DNA of 64,000 bases from NCBI GenBank assembly GCA_021201665.1, contig JAJQEO010000023.1:1-64000 (forward strand). Reading direction: 5' to 3'. This document shows positions 51,555 to 61,800 of the stretch, piece after piece. The stretch is from Lachnospiraceae bacterium (GTDB taxonomy: Bacteria; Bacillota; Clostridia; Lachnospirales; Lachnospiraceae). The first letter of the stretch is position 1. Every line of letters begins with the position of its first letter. A program made the translations under genes and the position numbers. The notes beneath the pieces were generated by a model. That model was not told the origin of the DNA, ran no database searches, and saw nothing but the letters and a program-made list of their open reading frames with translations.

Positions 51555-52913
51555 ATGGCCAAACAGCAAAAGATTTACTGGAAGCTATGGCAAAATAAGG
51601 CGGCGATGGAGCACCTGCTGCCGATTGAGGAAAGCTTTGACCTGATCGAGCGGGAAATACGGCTTGGCGGCCGGGAGGCGGTCTTTTATTTTGTGGATGG
51701 GATGATGAATGATGAGGCAATGCTCAAAATTCTCGATTCGATCCTGAAAATTACTCCCGAAGAAATGCCCGAGGACGCAAATGGGTTTATCAAGAAAATC
51801 CCCTACACAGAGGTCGAAACGATCGAAGATTTTGACCAGGCTGTGCGCATGGTGCTTTCCGGGATGACAATCCTGTTTGTGGACGGATACGGGGAAGCCA
51901 TCCAGATTGACAGCCGGACTTATCCGGTGCGCAGTGTGGAGGAGCCGGATATGGACAAGTCCCTGCGCGGCTCGAAGGATGGTTTCGTCGAGACGGTCGT
52001 ATTTGACACGGCGCTGATCCGAAGACGCATCCGGGACCCTAATCTGGTGATGGAAATCGTGGAGGTGGGAACTTCCTCGCGCTCGGATGTTGTGCTGTGC
52101 TATATGAAAAATCTGATCGATCCGAAGCTGCTGGAGACCGTGCGGGAGCGGATTGGGGCGATCGACACGCCGGATCTGTGCATGAACCAGCAGAGCCTGG
52201 CCGAAGCGCTGATCGGCACTCGCTGGTACAATCCCTTCCCCAAATTTAAATTCACCGAGCGACCGGACACAGCCTCCGCCTGCGTTATGGAAGGAAAGCT
52301 GACGATTCTCGTAGATAACGCACCTTCGGCGATGATCCTGCCGACCTCGGTTTTTGACATGATAGAGGAGGCAAACGACTACTATTTCCCGGCCTGGACC
52401 AGCCTCTATCTGAAAATTTCGCGGGTTCTGATCCTCATCGTGACGGTATTTCTGACACCGCTTTACCTGCTTCTGATGCAGAACCCGCAGTGGGTGCCGC
52501 CTGTATTTGACTTCGTGCTGATCCGGGATGTGGTCAACATCCCGCTCATCTGGCAGCTGCTGATTCTGGAACTCGCGATCGACGGCCTGCGTCTGGCAGC
52601 GCTGAACACGCCGAACATGCTCAGCACACCATTGAGCATCTTTGCCGGCCTTGTGCTGGGGGAATTTTCCGTCTCCTCCGGCTGGTTTAACACAGAAGTG
52701 ATGCTGTATATGGCATTTGTAGCTGTGGCAAACTACACACAACCTAATTTTGAACTGGGTTATGCCGTAAAATTCATGCGCATGATTCTGCTGATCCTGA
52801 CGGCGATTTTCGGCGTGTTCGGATTTGCCGCAGGCTGTGTCATCCTGCTTTTACTGCTCTGTACGAACAAAACCTTAAGCGGACGGAATTATCTGAATGT
52901 GAAACTGAATTAA
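51555..52913 (+). CDS. spoVAF: GerA-family spore protein, SpoVAF-like
   Basis: 452 residues from ATG 51555 (GGAGGAA upstream). The cytoplasmic N-terminal domain (AVFYFVDGMMNDE, GMTILFVDGYGEAIQID, EPDMDKSLRGSKDGFVE) and the C-terminal membrane half (four to five helices; APSAMILPTSVFD, RLAALNTPNMLSTPLS) match GerA/SpoVAF proteins of the spore inner membrane, which take part in germination. The EP...RGSKDGF motif is GerA-typical. No other gerA or spoVA genes are adjacent. Confidence 0.9.
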   Translation: MAKQQKIYWKLWQNKAAMEHLLPIEESFDLIEREIRLGGREAVFYFVDGMMNDEAMLKILDSILKITPEEMPEDANGFIKKIPYTEVETIEDFDQAVRMVLSGMTILFVDGYGEAIQIDSRTYPVRSVEEPDMDKSLRGSKDGFVETVVFDTALIRRRIRDPNLVMEIVEVGTSSRSDVVLCYMKNLIDPKLLETVRERIGAIDTPDLCMNQQSLAEALIGTRWYNPFPKFKFTERPDTASACVMEGKLTILVDNAPSAMILPTSVFDMIEEANDYYFPAWTSLYLKISRVLILIVTVFLTPLYLLLMQNPQWVPPVFDFVLIRDVVNIPLIWQLLILELAIDGLRLAALNTPNMLSTPLSIFAGLVLGEFSVSSGWFNTEVMLYMAFVAVANYTQPNFELGYAVKFMRMILLILTAIFGVFGFAAGCVILLLLLCTNKTLSGRNYLNVKLN

Positions 52914-53053
52914 ATAGACTGGTCCTGCCATTTTCTTAATCGGAGGATGGCGGGAATTCTTTGATTAAAGCTCATTTCTAATGGAATCGTTTTGACATGA
53001 TTGGCATACGAAAAGTTGTTTTGTGCAATTTGTGCAAAATGTCAAAATAGTTC

Positions 53054-53082
53054 TTGAAATAACTTGAATTATTGTGTATGAT
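53054..53082 (+). promoter_or_regulatory. Promoter of the phosphoribosyltransferase-like gene
   Basis: TTGAAA (53054-53059) and TATGAT (53077-53082) with a 17-base spacer. A ~225-base leader follows without a recognised riboswitch. Confidence 0.75.
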
Positions 53083-53315
53083 AATCACATGTGAGTTCCC
53101 TTTCGTAAATATGGCGCGAAAGCAGTCGTGGCTAAATTTTCTGGCGGTCATCAAGCTCAGAAACAGGCGCATCAAACAAATTTATAATAACGACAGGGAG
53201 CAAAAGAGCTGGACGCAGTAGATGTGCTATCACAGCAAATTGCAGCAAAAACGATAAATACTGCAATAAAAACAATGGAAACAGTGAAAACAAAATAATG
53301 CAGGAGGATCAGTTT

Positions 53316-53957
53316 ATGGAAAGCAGAGCTAACAGAATTGAGTCGAAATTAAACAACAATGTTGTTATCCGGACAATCCCGGGGCATTTTGCCACGAACC
53401 ATTCCCATATCAATAATTATGTGGATATGACAATTATGAAATGCAGAAAGAGCGAGGCGGCTGCGGCAGCTTCCGTACTGGCGAGAAAATATACAAATAA
53501 TACATACATTGACACGATCATCTGTATGGACGGCTGTGAGGTGATCGGTGCTTATCTGGCGGACGACCTGACAGAGTCCGGCATCATGTCCTTGAACCGC
53601 CACCAGACGATGTACGTGGTGACGCCGGAGATGAACCCGGGCGGGCAGTTGATTTTCCGCGACAATATGCAGATGATGATCAAAGGCAAGCACTGCATCC
53701 TGCTGCTCGCCTCTGCGACGACCGGTCGCACGATTGCGAGCGCGATTGAGTGCATCCATTATTACGGCGGAATCCTCGAGGGCATCTCCGCGATCTTCAG
53801 CGCGAGCCCGGAGGTAGAAGGCTATGAGATCAACAGCATCTTCCACGGCGAGGATATCGGCGATTATCAGACCTATGAGGTCGGTCATTGCCCGATGTGC
53901 GCTGCTGGACAGAAGATCGACGCGATCGTGAACAGCTTTGGGTATTCGAAGCTGTGA
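53316..53957 (+). CDS. Phosphoribosyltransferase-like protein (PyrE-related fold)
   Basis: 213 residues from ATG 53316 (AGGAGG 8 bases upstream). The predicted type I PRTase loop reads ILLLASATTGRTIAS: the TTGRT part is kept, but the two acidic residues that normally precede it are replaced by Ala-Ser. A C-terminal CPMCAAGQK could bind metal. Clostridial members are often labelled orotate phosphoribosyltransferase, but the altered loop makes the classical reaction doubtful. No pyr gene is adjacent. A long leader and a good terminator show it is a single-gene unit. Confidence 0.75.
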   Translation: MESRANRIESKLNNNVVIRTIPGHFATNHSHINNYVDMTIMKCRKSEAAAAASVLARKYTNNTYIDTIICMDGCEVIGAYLADDLTESGIMSLNRHQTMYVVTPEMNPGGQLIFRDNMQMMIKGKHCILLLASATTGRTIASAIECIHYYGGILEGISAIFSASPEVEGYEINSIFHGEDIGDYQTYEVGHCPMCAAGQKIDAIVNSFGYSKL

Positions 53958-54061
53958 TTGTGGTCGCCGACAATGCTGGTCGATATGGGGGCATTGAGAA
54001 GACAGGCAACACGAATAACCGGATTTACAGATGTGTATTTTGATGAGGTTTTTCAGCAATC

Positions 54062-54101
54062 AGGGGCGTCTTGGCTCAATTAGAGCCGGACGCCTTTTTT
54101 C
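54062..54101 (+). terminator. Rho-independent terminator
   Basis: GGCGTC-TT-GGCTC pairs with GAGCC-G-GACGCC around CAATTA and is followed by TTTTTTC. Confidence 0.93.
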
Positions 54102-54252
54102 TTAGAACGTATTGTTTATGGAATGAGTACGGTGCAGCCTCATGTCTGAAGCTCCGGCTGCGGCTGCATGAATTTTTTGCCCCAAATACTGCTATAAAAA
54201 TTCTCTGTAAAAATGCTTCTATAAAAAATCCCCTGAAATACTGAATTCCCTG

Positions 54253-54281
54253 TTGAATTAAGACGGTATTTGTGATATTGT
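54253..54281 (+). promoter_or_regulatory. Promoter of the sortase-pilin locus
   Basis: TTGAAT (54253-54258) and TATTGT (54276-54281), 17 bases apart. A TCTGACC-CAT-GGTCAGA hairpin follows at 54301-54317, about 20 bases into the transcript, and could act as an early regulatory structure. Confidence 0.7.
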
Positions 54282-54338
54282 AACAAAAAGAAAAAAGCTT
54301 TCTGACCCATGGTCAGACTATTTTAACAGGGCGGCAGC

Positions 54339-55202
54339 ATGAAAAAATTATATCCGATGGGGGTGATTTTCCTCATCTTCCTGATCGGGATCGGGTTTAT
54401 CCTGTATCCTTCGATTGGAAATTTCGTGACATTAAATACGGCATCAGTGACGATCGCGGACTACGAGGCGGCACTGGAGGACGAGTCACTGGATCCGGAT
54501 CCATCTGAGCGTCTGGAGCAGGCGAGACTTTTCAATACACATCTTTATTATGGAACCAATGAGGAGGATGAAGATAAGTGTCTGAATGTGAATGACGGTG
54601 TCATGTGTTATCTGGACATTCCGAAGATCAGCGTCTATCTGCCAGTTTACTATGGGACTTCGGACGAGGTGCTGCAAAAGGGCTGCGGCTATATTGAAAA
54701 TACCTCTCTGCCTGTTGGCGGGGAGAATACGAACAGCGGCCTTTCCGGACATACGGGTCTGCCGGGCGCTGAGCTTTTATCAAATCTGGACCAGATGGAA
54801 GTGGGGGATCTGTTTTATATTCACGTTCTCGGCGAGATTCTGGCCTATGAGGTTGTGGATGTGGAAGTGGTGGAGCCGGATGATGCCGAGCTGCTGGAAA
54901 TTGAGCCCGGTCGTGATCTGGTGACACTGGTGACCTGTACACCATATGGGATCAACAGTCACCGCCTTCTGGTGCGGGGAGAACGGACAGAGTATATAGT
55001 TGATGAGGATGGCGAGGAGACCATCGGCCCGCAGACTGTAAAGAAGGGGCTGTCCGCGGCGATGAAGCGGCAGCTGCTGGTGATTCTGCTGATCGCAGGA
55101 GCCGCCGTGATTGCGGTGCTTAGTGCGTTCATTTATAACAGGAGGATGAAACAGACGGTGCGCATTTCTGCTGCGGATGAGGAGAAGACCGAAGGCGATT
55201 AA
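54339..55202 (+). CDS. Class C sortase 1
   Basis: Sortases of this class polymerise pilins on the cell surface. 287 residues with an N-terminal membrane anchor (~8-26), a catalytic His138 in SGHTGLPG, Cys200 in TLVTCTPYG and the downstream Arg in NSHRLLVRG, and a second C-terminal membrane helix (~247-267), the topology of pilin sortases. The DIPKISVYLPVYYG segment corresponds to the substrate-facing region. A second sortase follows after 101 bases, then the pilin. Confidence 0.93.
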   Translation: MKKLYPMGVIFLIFLIGIGFILYPSIGNFVTLNTASVTIADYEAALEDESLDPDPSERLEQARLFNTHLYYGTNEEDEDKCLNVNDGVMCYLDIPKISVYLPVYYGTSDEVLQKGCGYIENTSLPVGGENTNSGLSGHTGLPGAELLSNLDQMEVGDLFYIHVLGEILAYEVVDVEVVEPDDAELLEIEPGRDLVTLVTCTPYGINSHRLLVRGERTEYIVDEDGEETIGPQTVKKGLSAAMKRQLLVILLIAGAAVIAVLSAFIYNRRMKQTVRISAADEEKTEGD

Positions 55203-55303
55203 TTGCCAGAGACTTCCGAGGCATTAGCCCGGGACTCGCTCCGCTTGCCATTCGCTTGCTGCGCAGCAGAGCTGCGGGGAATGAAACCCGAAGGAAACGA
55301 ATA

Positions 55304-56215
55304 ATGTCGTTTCCTGTAAAATATCAGAAGAGTGGATTTGTACCTATGAAGCATAGTATCAGACAAAGACTTCCGCTGCTCTTTATTTTTCTTATTCTGG
55401 CAGCCGGGGTGGCAATTATGGGCTATCCGGTGCTGAGCAACTGGTTATGTGAGTATACGGCAAGTGTGGAGATCGCCAGCTATAACTCTGTTCTGGAAGG
55501 GCAGGACACCTCCGAGCTGGACGCGATGCTGGAGGCAGCGGAGGAATACAATGCTGCCTTAAGCGGCAATGGGAATTCGGATTCGGTGGCAGATTATGAC
55601 AGCCTTCTTGCGCTGACGGACGCGATTGGATATATTGAGATTCCGAAGCTCGGGGTATATCTGCCGATTTATCATGGCGTGGATGATGAGGTTCTCCAGA
55701 AGGGGATCGGGCATATGCCGGAGACGTCCCTGCCTGTGGGCGGGGAGTCAACACACGCGGTTTTATCCGGACATACCGGGCTGCCGGCGGCAAAGCTTTT
55801 TACGGATCTGGATCAGCTGGAAGTGGGAGATATGTTTTATATCCATGTGCTGAACCGGATTCTGGCTTACGAAGTGGATCAGATTAAGGTCGTGCTTCCA
55901 GATGAGACGGACGACATTCGGATTGTCGAGGGAGAGGATTATGTAACGCTGCTCACCTGTACTCCCTATGGTGTCAATTCTCACCGTCTTCTGGTGCGCG
56001 GCACACGCACAGAGTATTATCCGGAAGTAGTTTCCGTACAGGCTCAGGTGGATACGACGACGAAGCAGAAGGTACCGGTGGAGAAGATTCTCTGGTACGG
56101 AGCTGTGGCGGCGGGAATTGTCTTACTTTTGATCATATTGCTGATTCTTTTTGCCCCTTCGGGGAGGAAAAAGAGGAAGGATACTCAGAATACGGATTCT
56201 CCGGATAAAAGTTAG
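55304..56215 (+). CDS. Class C sortase 2
   Basis: 303 residues from ATG 55304 (AAGGA upstream; ATG 55346 is an alternative). Same layout as the preceding sortase: N-terminal helix, IPKLGVYLPIYHG, His157 in SGHTGLP, Cys219 in TCTPYGVNSHRLLVRG and a C-terminal membrane helix. The two are clearly paralogous in tandem. The first sortase often handles assembly and the other a different step or subunit; which does which is not decided by sequence. Confidence 0.93.
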   Translation: MSFPVKYQKSGFVPMKHSIRQRLPLLFIFLILAAGVAIMGYPVLSNWLCEYTASVEIASYNSVLEGQDTSELDAMLEAAEEYNAALSGNGNSDSVADYDSLLALTDAIGYIEIPKLGVYLPIYHGVDDEVLQKGIGHMPETSLPVGGESTHAVLSGHTGLPAAKLFTDLDQLEVGDMFYIHVLNRILAYEVDQIKVVLPDETDDIRIVEGEDYVTLLTCTPYGVNSHRLLVRGTRTEYYPEVVSVQAQVDTTTKQKVPVEKILWYGAVAAGIVLLLIILLILFAPSGRKKRKDTQNTDSPDKS

Positions 56216-56325
56216 AATTAGCTGAGCATTATTATTGGCCTTTAAGGCCTGGGTTTTACGCACTGCTGTACTGATATCTGGTATTAGAGAAAGAAGAGGC
56301 TATGTAAGAAAGGGTGGGAATTGCT

Positions 56326-58518
56326 GTGAGATGGAAGAAAGATTTTTGGCGGAAAATGCTGGTGGGCGTGATGCTTTTCGCGGCGATTCTGGGCGCGCCG
56401 TCCGGTGTGTCTGCGGAAGAGACGGGGACGCTGACCGTGCAGCTGCCTTCAAGCGCGTCCGGCATTGAACTGACGCTCTACCGCGTAGCGGATTACGACG
56501 GGGGCAATTATGTATTTACATCTGCTTTTTCCGGCAGCGGAGTATCGATCACAAACCTAAATGATTCTTCGGAAGCGCAGAGCGCGGCGCAGGAATTGGC
56601 AGACTTCGCGGCAGAGCAGAGTCTTTCCGGGCACTCAAACAGCAGCAATGATGTGGTTGCCGGAACGGTGACGGCAGACGAAAGCGGCTCGGTAACATTC
56701 GACAGTCTTTCTCTGGGACTCTATCTGGTCGCGCAGACAGATGGCACGGACCTTATGGAGGTGCAGCCTGCTCTGATCCCGGTGCCCTACAGCGGCGCTG
56801 ACAGCGGGGAGGGATGGATTTACGATGTGACGGTTTCACTTAAGTATTCCTTCCCTGGCGGAGCAGTGATTCTGACAAAAACGGACGATGCCGGGGATCC
56901 GGTTGCGGATGCTGTGTTTGTACTGCAGCAGAAGGTTTATGTGGACAGTTCTTCGGAAGTGCCGTCTGACGCAGAATCGGGTACGGATGACGAAGGTGTA
57001 TATTACTGGAAAGAATTCGCGAAGGATTTAAAGACGAGCGAATATGGACAGATCGTGGTGACCGGGCTTCCGACCGGCGACTTTCGTCTGGTGGAGACGG
57101 AAAATCCGGACGGATATGTGAACAGCTATTCGACTGTGAACTTTTCGATCAGCGCCGCCGGCACGGTTGAAGAGACGGACGGCCTGTATGCAGCTGCCTC
57201 AGGCGATGTACAGGAGCTGACCGCAGTAAACGCGCGGACAGCGGTGGAGATTGATAAGGTTGATGAGTTTGGTAATGCGGTAGCCGGCGCAAAGCTGGTT
57301 ATTAAGGACGAGGACGGACATGTAATTCACACGGATGAAGGTATTGCTGCCTACGGCATGAATACTACTGAGGGGACAGACATTCTTTACGGGCTTCCGG
57401 CCGGCACTTACTACCTGAGTGAGGTGACGGAGCCGGACGGCTACAAATATACAGCCGACGTGATGTTTACTGTGAGCGAGGACGAGGGTGCGGTGAATAA
57501 AGTGACGATGACCGACCCGTCCCTGACCTCGGAGGAGTCGACACCAGGCGAAGTAACAGAAGGTACGCTGATCGTGACCAAGTCGCTGGTAACTCAGGAC
57601 GGAATGCATTTGAGTACAGACGAAGCGGAGTATTACGTAGCACTTTTTAGTGATGAGGAGTGTACGACGCGTGTCTCCGGCGTAAAAACAATCTATTATT
57701 CGGGAACAAGTGCGAGCAGTGTGACATTCGACCATCTCGATCTGGATACGACCTATTATGTCTCTGAGACCGATGAATATGGCGAGGCATACATTACCGG
57801 CACGACAGCAGACGGGGTGATTTATGCTCCTGATTACCCGGATGGCACCTCTGTGAAGCTGACAAAAAGCAGCAGCACGGTGGAATATACGTTTGATAAT
57901 GTCTTCTATGACCTGCCATCCGGATACTACTACACTGGCGAGCTGACAATCACAAAGGAGACTGTCCGCGGAGGCGAGGCATACGATACGGATGAGGTCT
58001 TCTATGCGAGAGTTTTCTTAGATTCGGCATACACACAATCTGTGGGCGATATCATTGAACTGGAGATGGACGGCGGGAGCAGCAGCAGCTATACTGTAGA
58101 GGTTGGCATAGGAGAAGATTCGAGTACAAGCGTGACCTACTATGTTGCTGAGACCGACTCTGACGGGAATCCGCTGAGCAACGGCGCAGGACTGGAGTTT
58201 ACGATATCCATAGATAAGACATCCGTGACGCTCTCTACAGGCAGCTCTTCGGATACAGTGACGATCACGAATACCTTTGCGGAGGAGGAGACAGAAGAAG
58301 AGACAGAAGAGGAGACAGAAGAGGAGACGTCGGATTCAATAACGACAGGCGGGTCTTCCTCAGATGGAACATCTACGGGAGAAACGACCACATCCTCATC
58401 TGTGCAGACGGGAGATGAGACTCCGATCCTTCTTTATCTGGGACTGTTGCTGGCGGCACTGAGCATATTGCTTGCGGCAGGGATTCGCGGACAATTGCGA
58501 AAGAAAGCCGGACAGTAA
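56326..58518 (+). CDS. SpaA-type pilin/adhesin with VQTGD sorting signal
   Basis: About 730 residues from GTG 56326. Signal peptide (MLVGVMLFAAILGAPSGVSA), then isopeptide-type domains: a first pilin domain (~33-175), two SpaA/Cna-B-like repeats (AVILTKTDDAGDPVADAVF ... RLVETENPDGY; AVEIDKVDEFGNAVAGAKL ... YLSEVTEPDGYK), and two related domains starting TLIVTKSLVTQDG and ELTITKETVRGGE. An acidic TEEET repeat leads to the cell-wall sorting signal VQTGD (693-697) in place of LPxTG, a hydrophobic helix and RKK tail. Served by the two class C sortases upstream. No tip or base pilin is present, so the pilus may be single-subunit. Confidence 0.92.
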   Translation: MRWKKDFWRKMLVGVMLFAAILGAPSGVSAEETGTLTVQLPSSASGIELTLYRVADYDGGNYVFTSAFSGSGVSITNLNDSSEAQSAAQELADFAAEQSLSGHSNSSNDVVAGTVTADESGSVTFDSLSLGLYLVAQTDGTDLMEVQPALIPVPYSGADSGEGWIYDVTVSLKYSFPGGAVILTKTDDAGDPVADAVFVLQQKVYVDSSSEVPSDAESGTDDEGVYYWKEFAKDLKTSEYGQIVVTGLPTGDFRLVETENPDGYVNSYSTVNFSISAAGTVEETDGLYAAASGDVQELTAVNARTAVEIDKVDEFGNAVAGAKLVIKDEDGHVIHTDEGIAAYGMNTTEGTDILYGLPAGTYYLSEVTEPDGYKYTADVMFTVSEDEGAVNKVTMTDPSLTSEESTPGEVTEGTLIVTKSLVTQDGMHLSTDEAEYYVALFSDEECTTRVSGVKTIYYSGTSASSVTFDHLDLDTTYYVSETDEYGEAYITGTTADGVIYAPDYPDGTSVKLTKSSSTVEYTFDNVFYDLPSGYYYTGELTITKETVRGGEAYDTDEVFYARVFLDSAYTQSVGDIIELEMDGGSSSSYTVEVGIGEDSSTSVTYYVAETDSDGNPLSNGAGLEFTISIDKTSVTLSTGSSSDTVTITNTFAEEETEEETEEETEEETSDSITTGGSSSDGTSTGETTTSSSVQTGDETPILLYLGLLLAALSILLAAGIRGQLRKKAGQ

Positions 58519-58556
58519 GATAGCTTGCAGGAGGGAAAGTATTTACTATAATTACC

Positions 58557-58598
58557 GAAACGGACGGGGAGTACTCCTTACCTTGTCCGTTTCTTTTT
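58557..58598 (+). terminator. Rho-independent terminator after the pilin gene
   Basis: GAAACGGAC and GTCCGTTTC form a stem around an AGTACTCC-containing loop and are followed by TTTTT. Confidence 0.93.
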
Positions 58599-58624
58599 GA
58601 CCGCACTGGCTGCGAAGGGAAATT

Positions 58625-58830
58625 AATGGCTTTGCCCACGTCGTAAGGTTTTTTTCTTGCTGGCGCGGCAGTTGTGATGAAAAGAACATGTAATGCCCCT
58701 TCCCAGCAGCAAAAAAATGTGGTAGGATAGGCACTGGACAAAAAATTTTAAGGAAATCTCTGGTACAGGGGAACAGCATGTTCCCCTGACCGCTGTGCGC
58801 AGCCTCGGCAGGCTCTGACAAGATAGCTTT
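58625..58830. repeat. Partial palindromic mosaic repeat before carB
   Basis: The word CTTTGCCCACGTCGTAAGG (58631-58649) recurs as CTTTGCCCACGTCATAAGG at 62231, and CAGGGGAACAGCATGTTCCCCTG near 58766 forms a hairpin like the closing module of the other copies. This explains most of the 354-base spacer between the pilin and carB. Confidence 0.65.
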
Positions 58831-58872
58831 CTTGCGTAGGTGTGTGCATATCAAAAAACAGGAGGACTTCTC

Positions 58873-61800
58873 ATGCCAAAGAGGACAGATATCCACAAGG
58901 TTTTGATTATTGGCTCTGGACCGATTATCATCGGACAGGCCTGTGAGTTTGACTATTCCGGTACGCAGGCGTGCAAGGCGTTAAAAAAGCTGGGCTACGA
59001 GATTGTGCTGGTTAATTCGAATCCGGCGACAATCATGACAGACCCGGAGATCGCGGATGTTACGTATATCGAGCCGCTGAATGTGACACGGCTGGAGCAG
59101 ATTATTGAGAAGGAGCGCCCGGACGCGCTGCTGCCAAACCTGGGCGGACAGTCCGGCCTGAATCTCTGCGCCGAGCTTGCGAACACCGGTGTCCTGGAAA
59201 AATATCACGTACAGGTGATTGGTGTTCAGGTGGACGCGATTGAGCGGGGCGAGGACCGCATCGCGTTTAAAAATACGATGAACGCGCTTGGCATCGAGAT
59301 GGCCAGAAGCCAGGTATCCTACAGTGTTGAGGAGGCCCTTGCCATCGCGGATGATCTGGGATATCCGGTGGTGCTGCGCCCGGCTTATACGATGGGAGGA
59401 GCCGGCGGCGGCCTGGTTTATAATAAGGAAGAGCTAAAGACGGTCTGCGCACGCGGTCTGCAGGCGAGCCTGGTCGGGCAGGTGCTTGTGGAGGAGTCGG
59501 TGCTGGGCTGGGAGGAACTGGAGCTGGAGGTGATCCGTGATAAGGACAATAACATGATCACCGTCTGCTTTATCGAGAACATTGATCCGATGGGCGTGCA
59601 CACCGGGGATTCGTTCTGTGCGGCGCCGATGCTGACGATTTCGGAGGAGGTACAGAAGCGCCTGCAGGAGCAGGCCTACAGGATCGTAGAATCCGTGCAG
59701 GTGATCGGCGGCACCAATGTGCAGTTTGCCCATGACCCAAAGACGGACCGGATTGTCGTGATTGAGATCAACCCGCGCACATCCCGTTCCTCCGCGCTGG
59801 CATCCAAGGCGACCGGATTCCCGATCGCGCTGGTATCGGCGATGCTGGCGAGCGGGCTGTCTCTTTCGGAGATTCCCTGCGGGAAATATGGTACGCTGGA
59901 TAAATACGTGCCGGACGGGGATTACGTGGTCATCAAATTTGCGCGGTGGGCTTTTGAAAAATTCAAGGGCGTGGAGGATAAGCTTGGCACGCAGATGCGC
60001 GCGGTCGGCGAGGTCATGAGCATCGGCAAGACCTATAAGGAGGCGTTTCAGAAAGCCATCCGCTCTCTGGAAATCGGCCGTTATGGTCTCGGACACGCGA
60101 AGAATTTTGACAAAAAGTCAAAGGAAGAGCTGCTCTCCATGCTGATCACACCATCGAGCGGGCGTCATTTCATTATGTATGAGGCACTGCGCAAGGGCGC
60201 GACTGTGGAAGAAATTTATGAGATCACGAAGGTAAAAACTTATTTCATTGAACAGATGAAGGAGCTGGTGGAGGAGGAAGAAGCACTGAGCGCCAATAAG
60301 GGAAGTCTTCCATCGGACGAGGCTCTGATTTCTGCGAAAAAGGACGGCTTCTCTGATAAATATTTAAGCCAGATTCTGGAGGTTCCGGAGGACGATATCC
60401 GTGCCCGCAGGCTGGAGCTTGGCGTGGAGGAGGCCTGGGAGGGCGTCCATGTGAGCGGTACGCCGGACAGCGCTTATTATTATTCGACCTACAATGCGGC
60501 GGATAAAAATCCTGTTTCGCAGGACAAACCAAAGATTATGATCCTTGGCGGCGGACCGAACCGTATCGGACAGGGCATCGAGTTCGACTATTGCTGTGTT
60601 CACGCCTCCTGGGCCCTGAAAAAGCTTGGTTTTGAGACCATTATTGTCAACTGTAACCCGGAGACCGTCTCGACGGATTACGATACCTCAGATAAGCTGT
60701 ATTTTGAGCCGCTGACCCTGGAAGACGTCCTGAGTATTTACCATAAGGAAAAACCACTCGGCGTCATCGCGCAGTTTGGCGGACAGACGCCGCTGAACCT
60801 GGCGGCTGATCTGGAAAGAAATGGAGTAAAGATTCTGGGTACCGCCCCGTCCGTGATTGACCTGGCGGAGGATCGTGACCAGTTCCGCGCCATGATGGAG
60901 AAGCTGGAGATTCCGATGCCGGAGTCCGGAATGGCGGTCAACGCAGAGGAGGCTAAGGCGATCGCGGCGCAGATCGGGTATCCGGTCATGGTTCGTCCTT
61001 CCTATGTTCTCGGCGGGAGAGGCATGGAGATCGTCTATGACGATGAGAGTATGGAAGATTATATGGCGGCTGCGGTCGGCGTGACACCTGACCGTCCGAT
61101 TCTGATAGATCGTTTCCTGAACCATGCCATGGAGTGCGAGGCAGATGCGATCTGTGACGGCACGCATGCTTTTGTACCGGCCGTGATGGAGCATATTGAA
61201 CTGGCCGGAATCCATTCCGGTGATTCCGCATGCATCCTTCCGTCCGTTCATATTTCAGAGAAAAATGTTAATACTATCAAGGAATACACGAAGAAAATTG
61301 CCCAGGAGATGCATGTAAAGGGTCTGATGAATATGCAGTACGCGATCGAGAACGACCGTGTATTTGTACTCGAAGCAAACCCGCGCGCGTCACGGACCGT
61401 ACCGCTTGTTTCCAAGGTGTGCAACATCCGCATGGTGCCGATCGCGACAGACATTATTACCTCGGAGCTTACCGGGCGTCCGTCACCGGTGTCGGCACTG
61501 AAGGAGCAGAACATTCCGAACTATGGGGTGAAGGAAGCAGTATTCCCGTTCAATATGTTCCCGGAGGTCGATCCGCTGCTCGGGCCGGAGATGCGCTCCA
61601 CCGGAGAGGTGCTGGGACTTTCCCCGTCCTATGGCGAGGCTTTTTACAAGGCGCAGGAGGCGACGCAGACCAGACTGCCGCTGGAGGGTACTGTGCTGAT
61701 CTCCGTCAGCGGCAGGGATAAGCCGGAGGTCGTGGAGATTGCGCGCAGCTTTGCAGAGGATGGATTTAAGATTCTGGCAACTGGCTCGACTTATGAGCTG

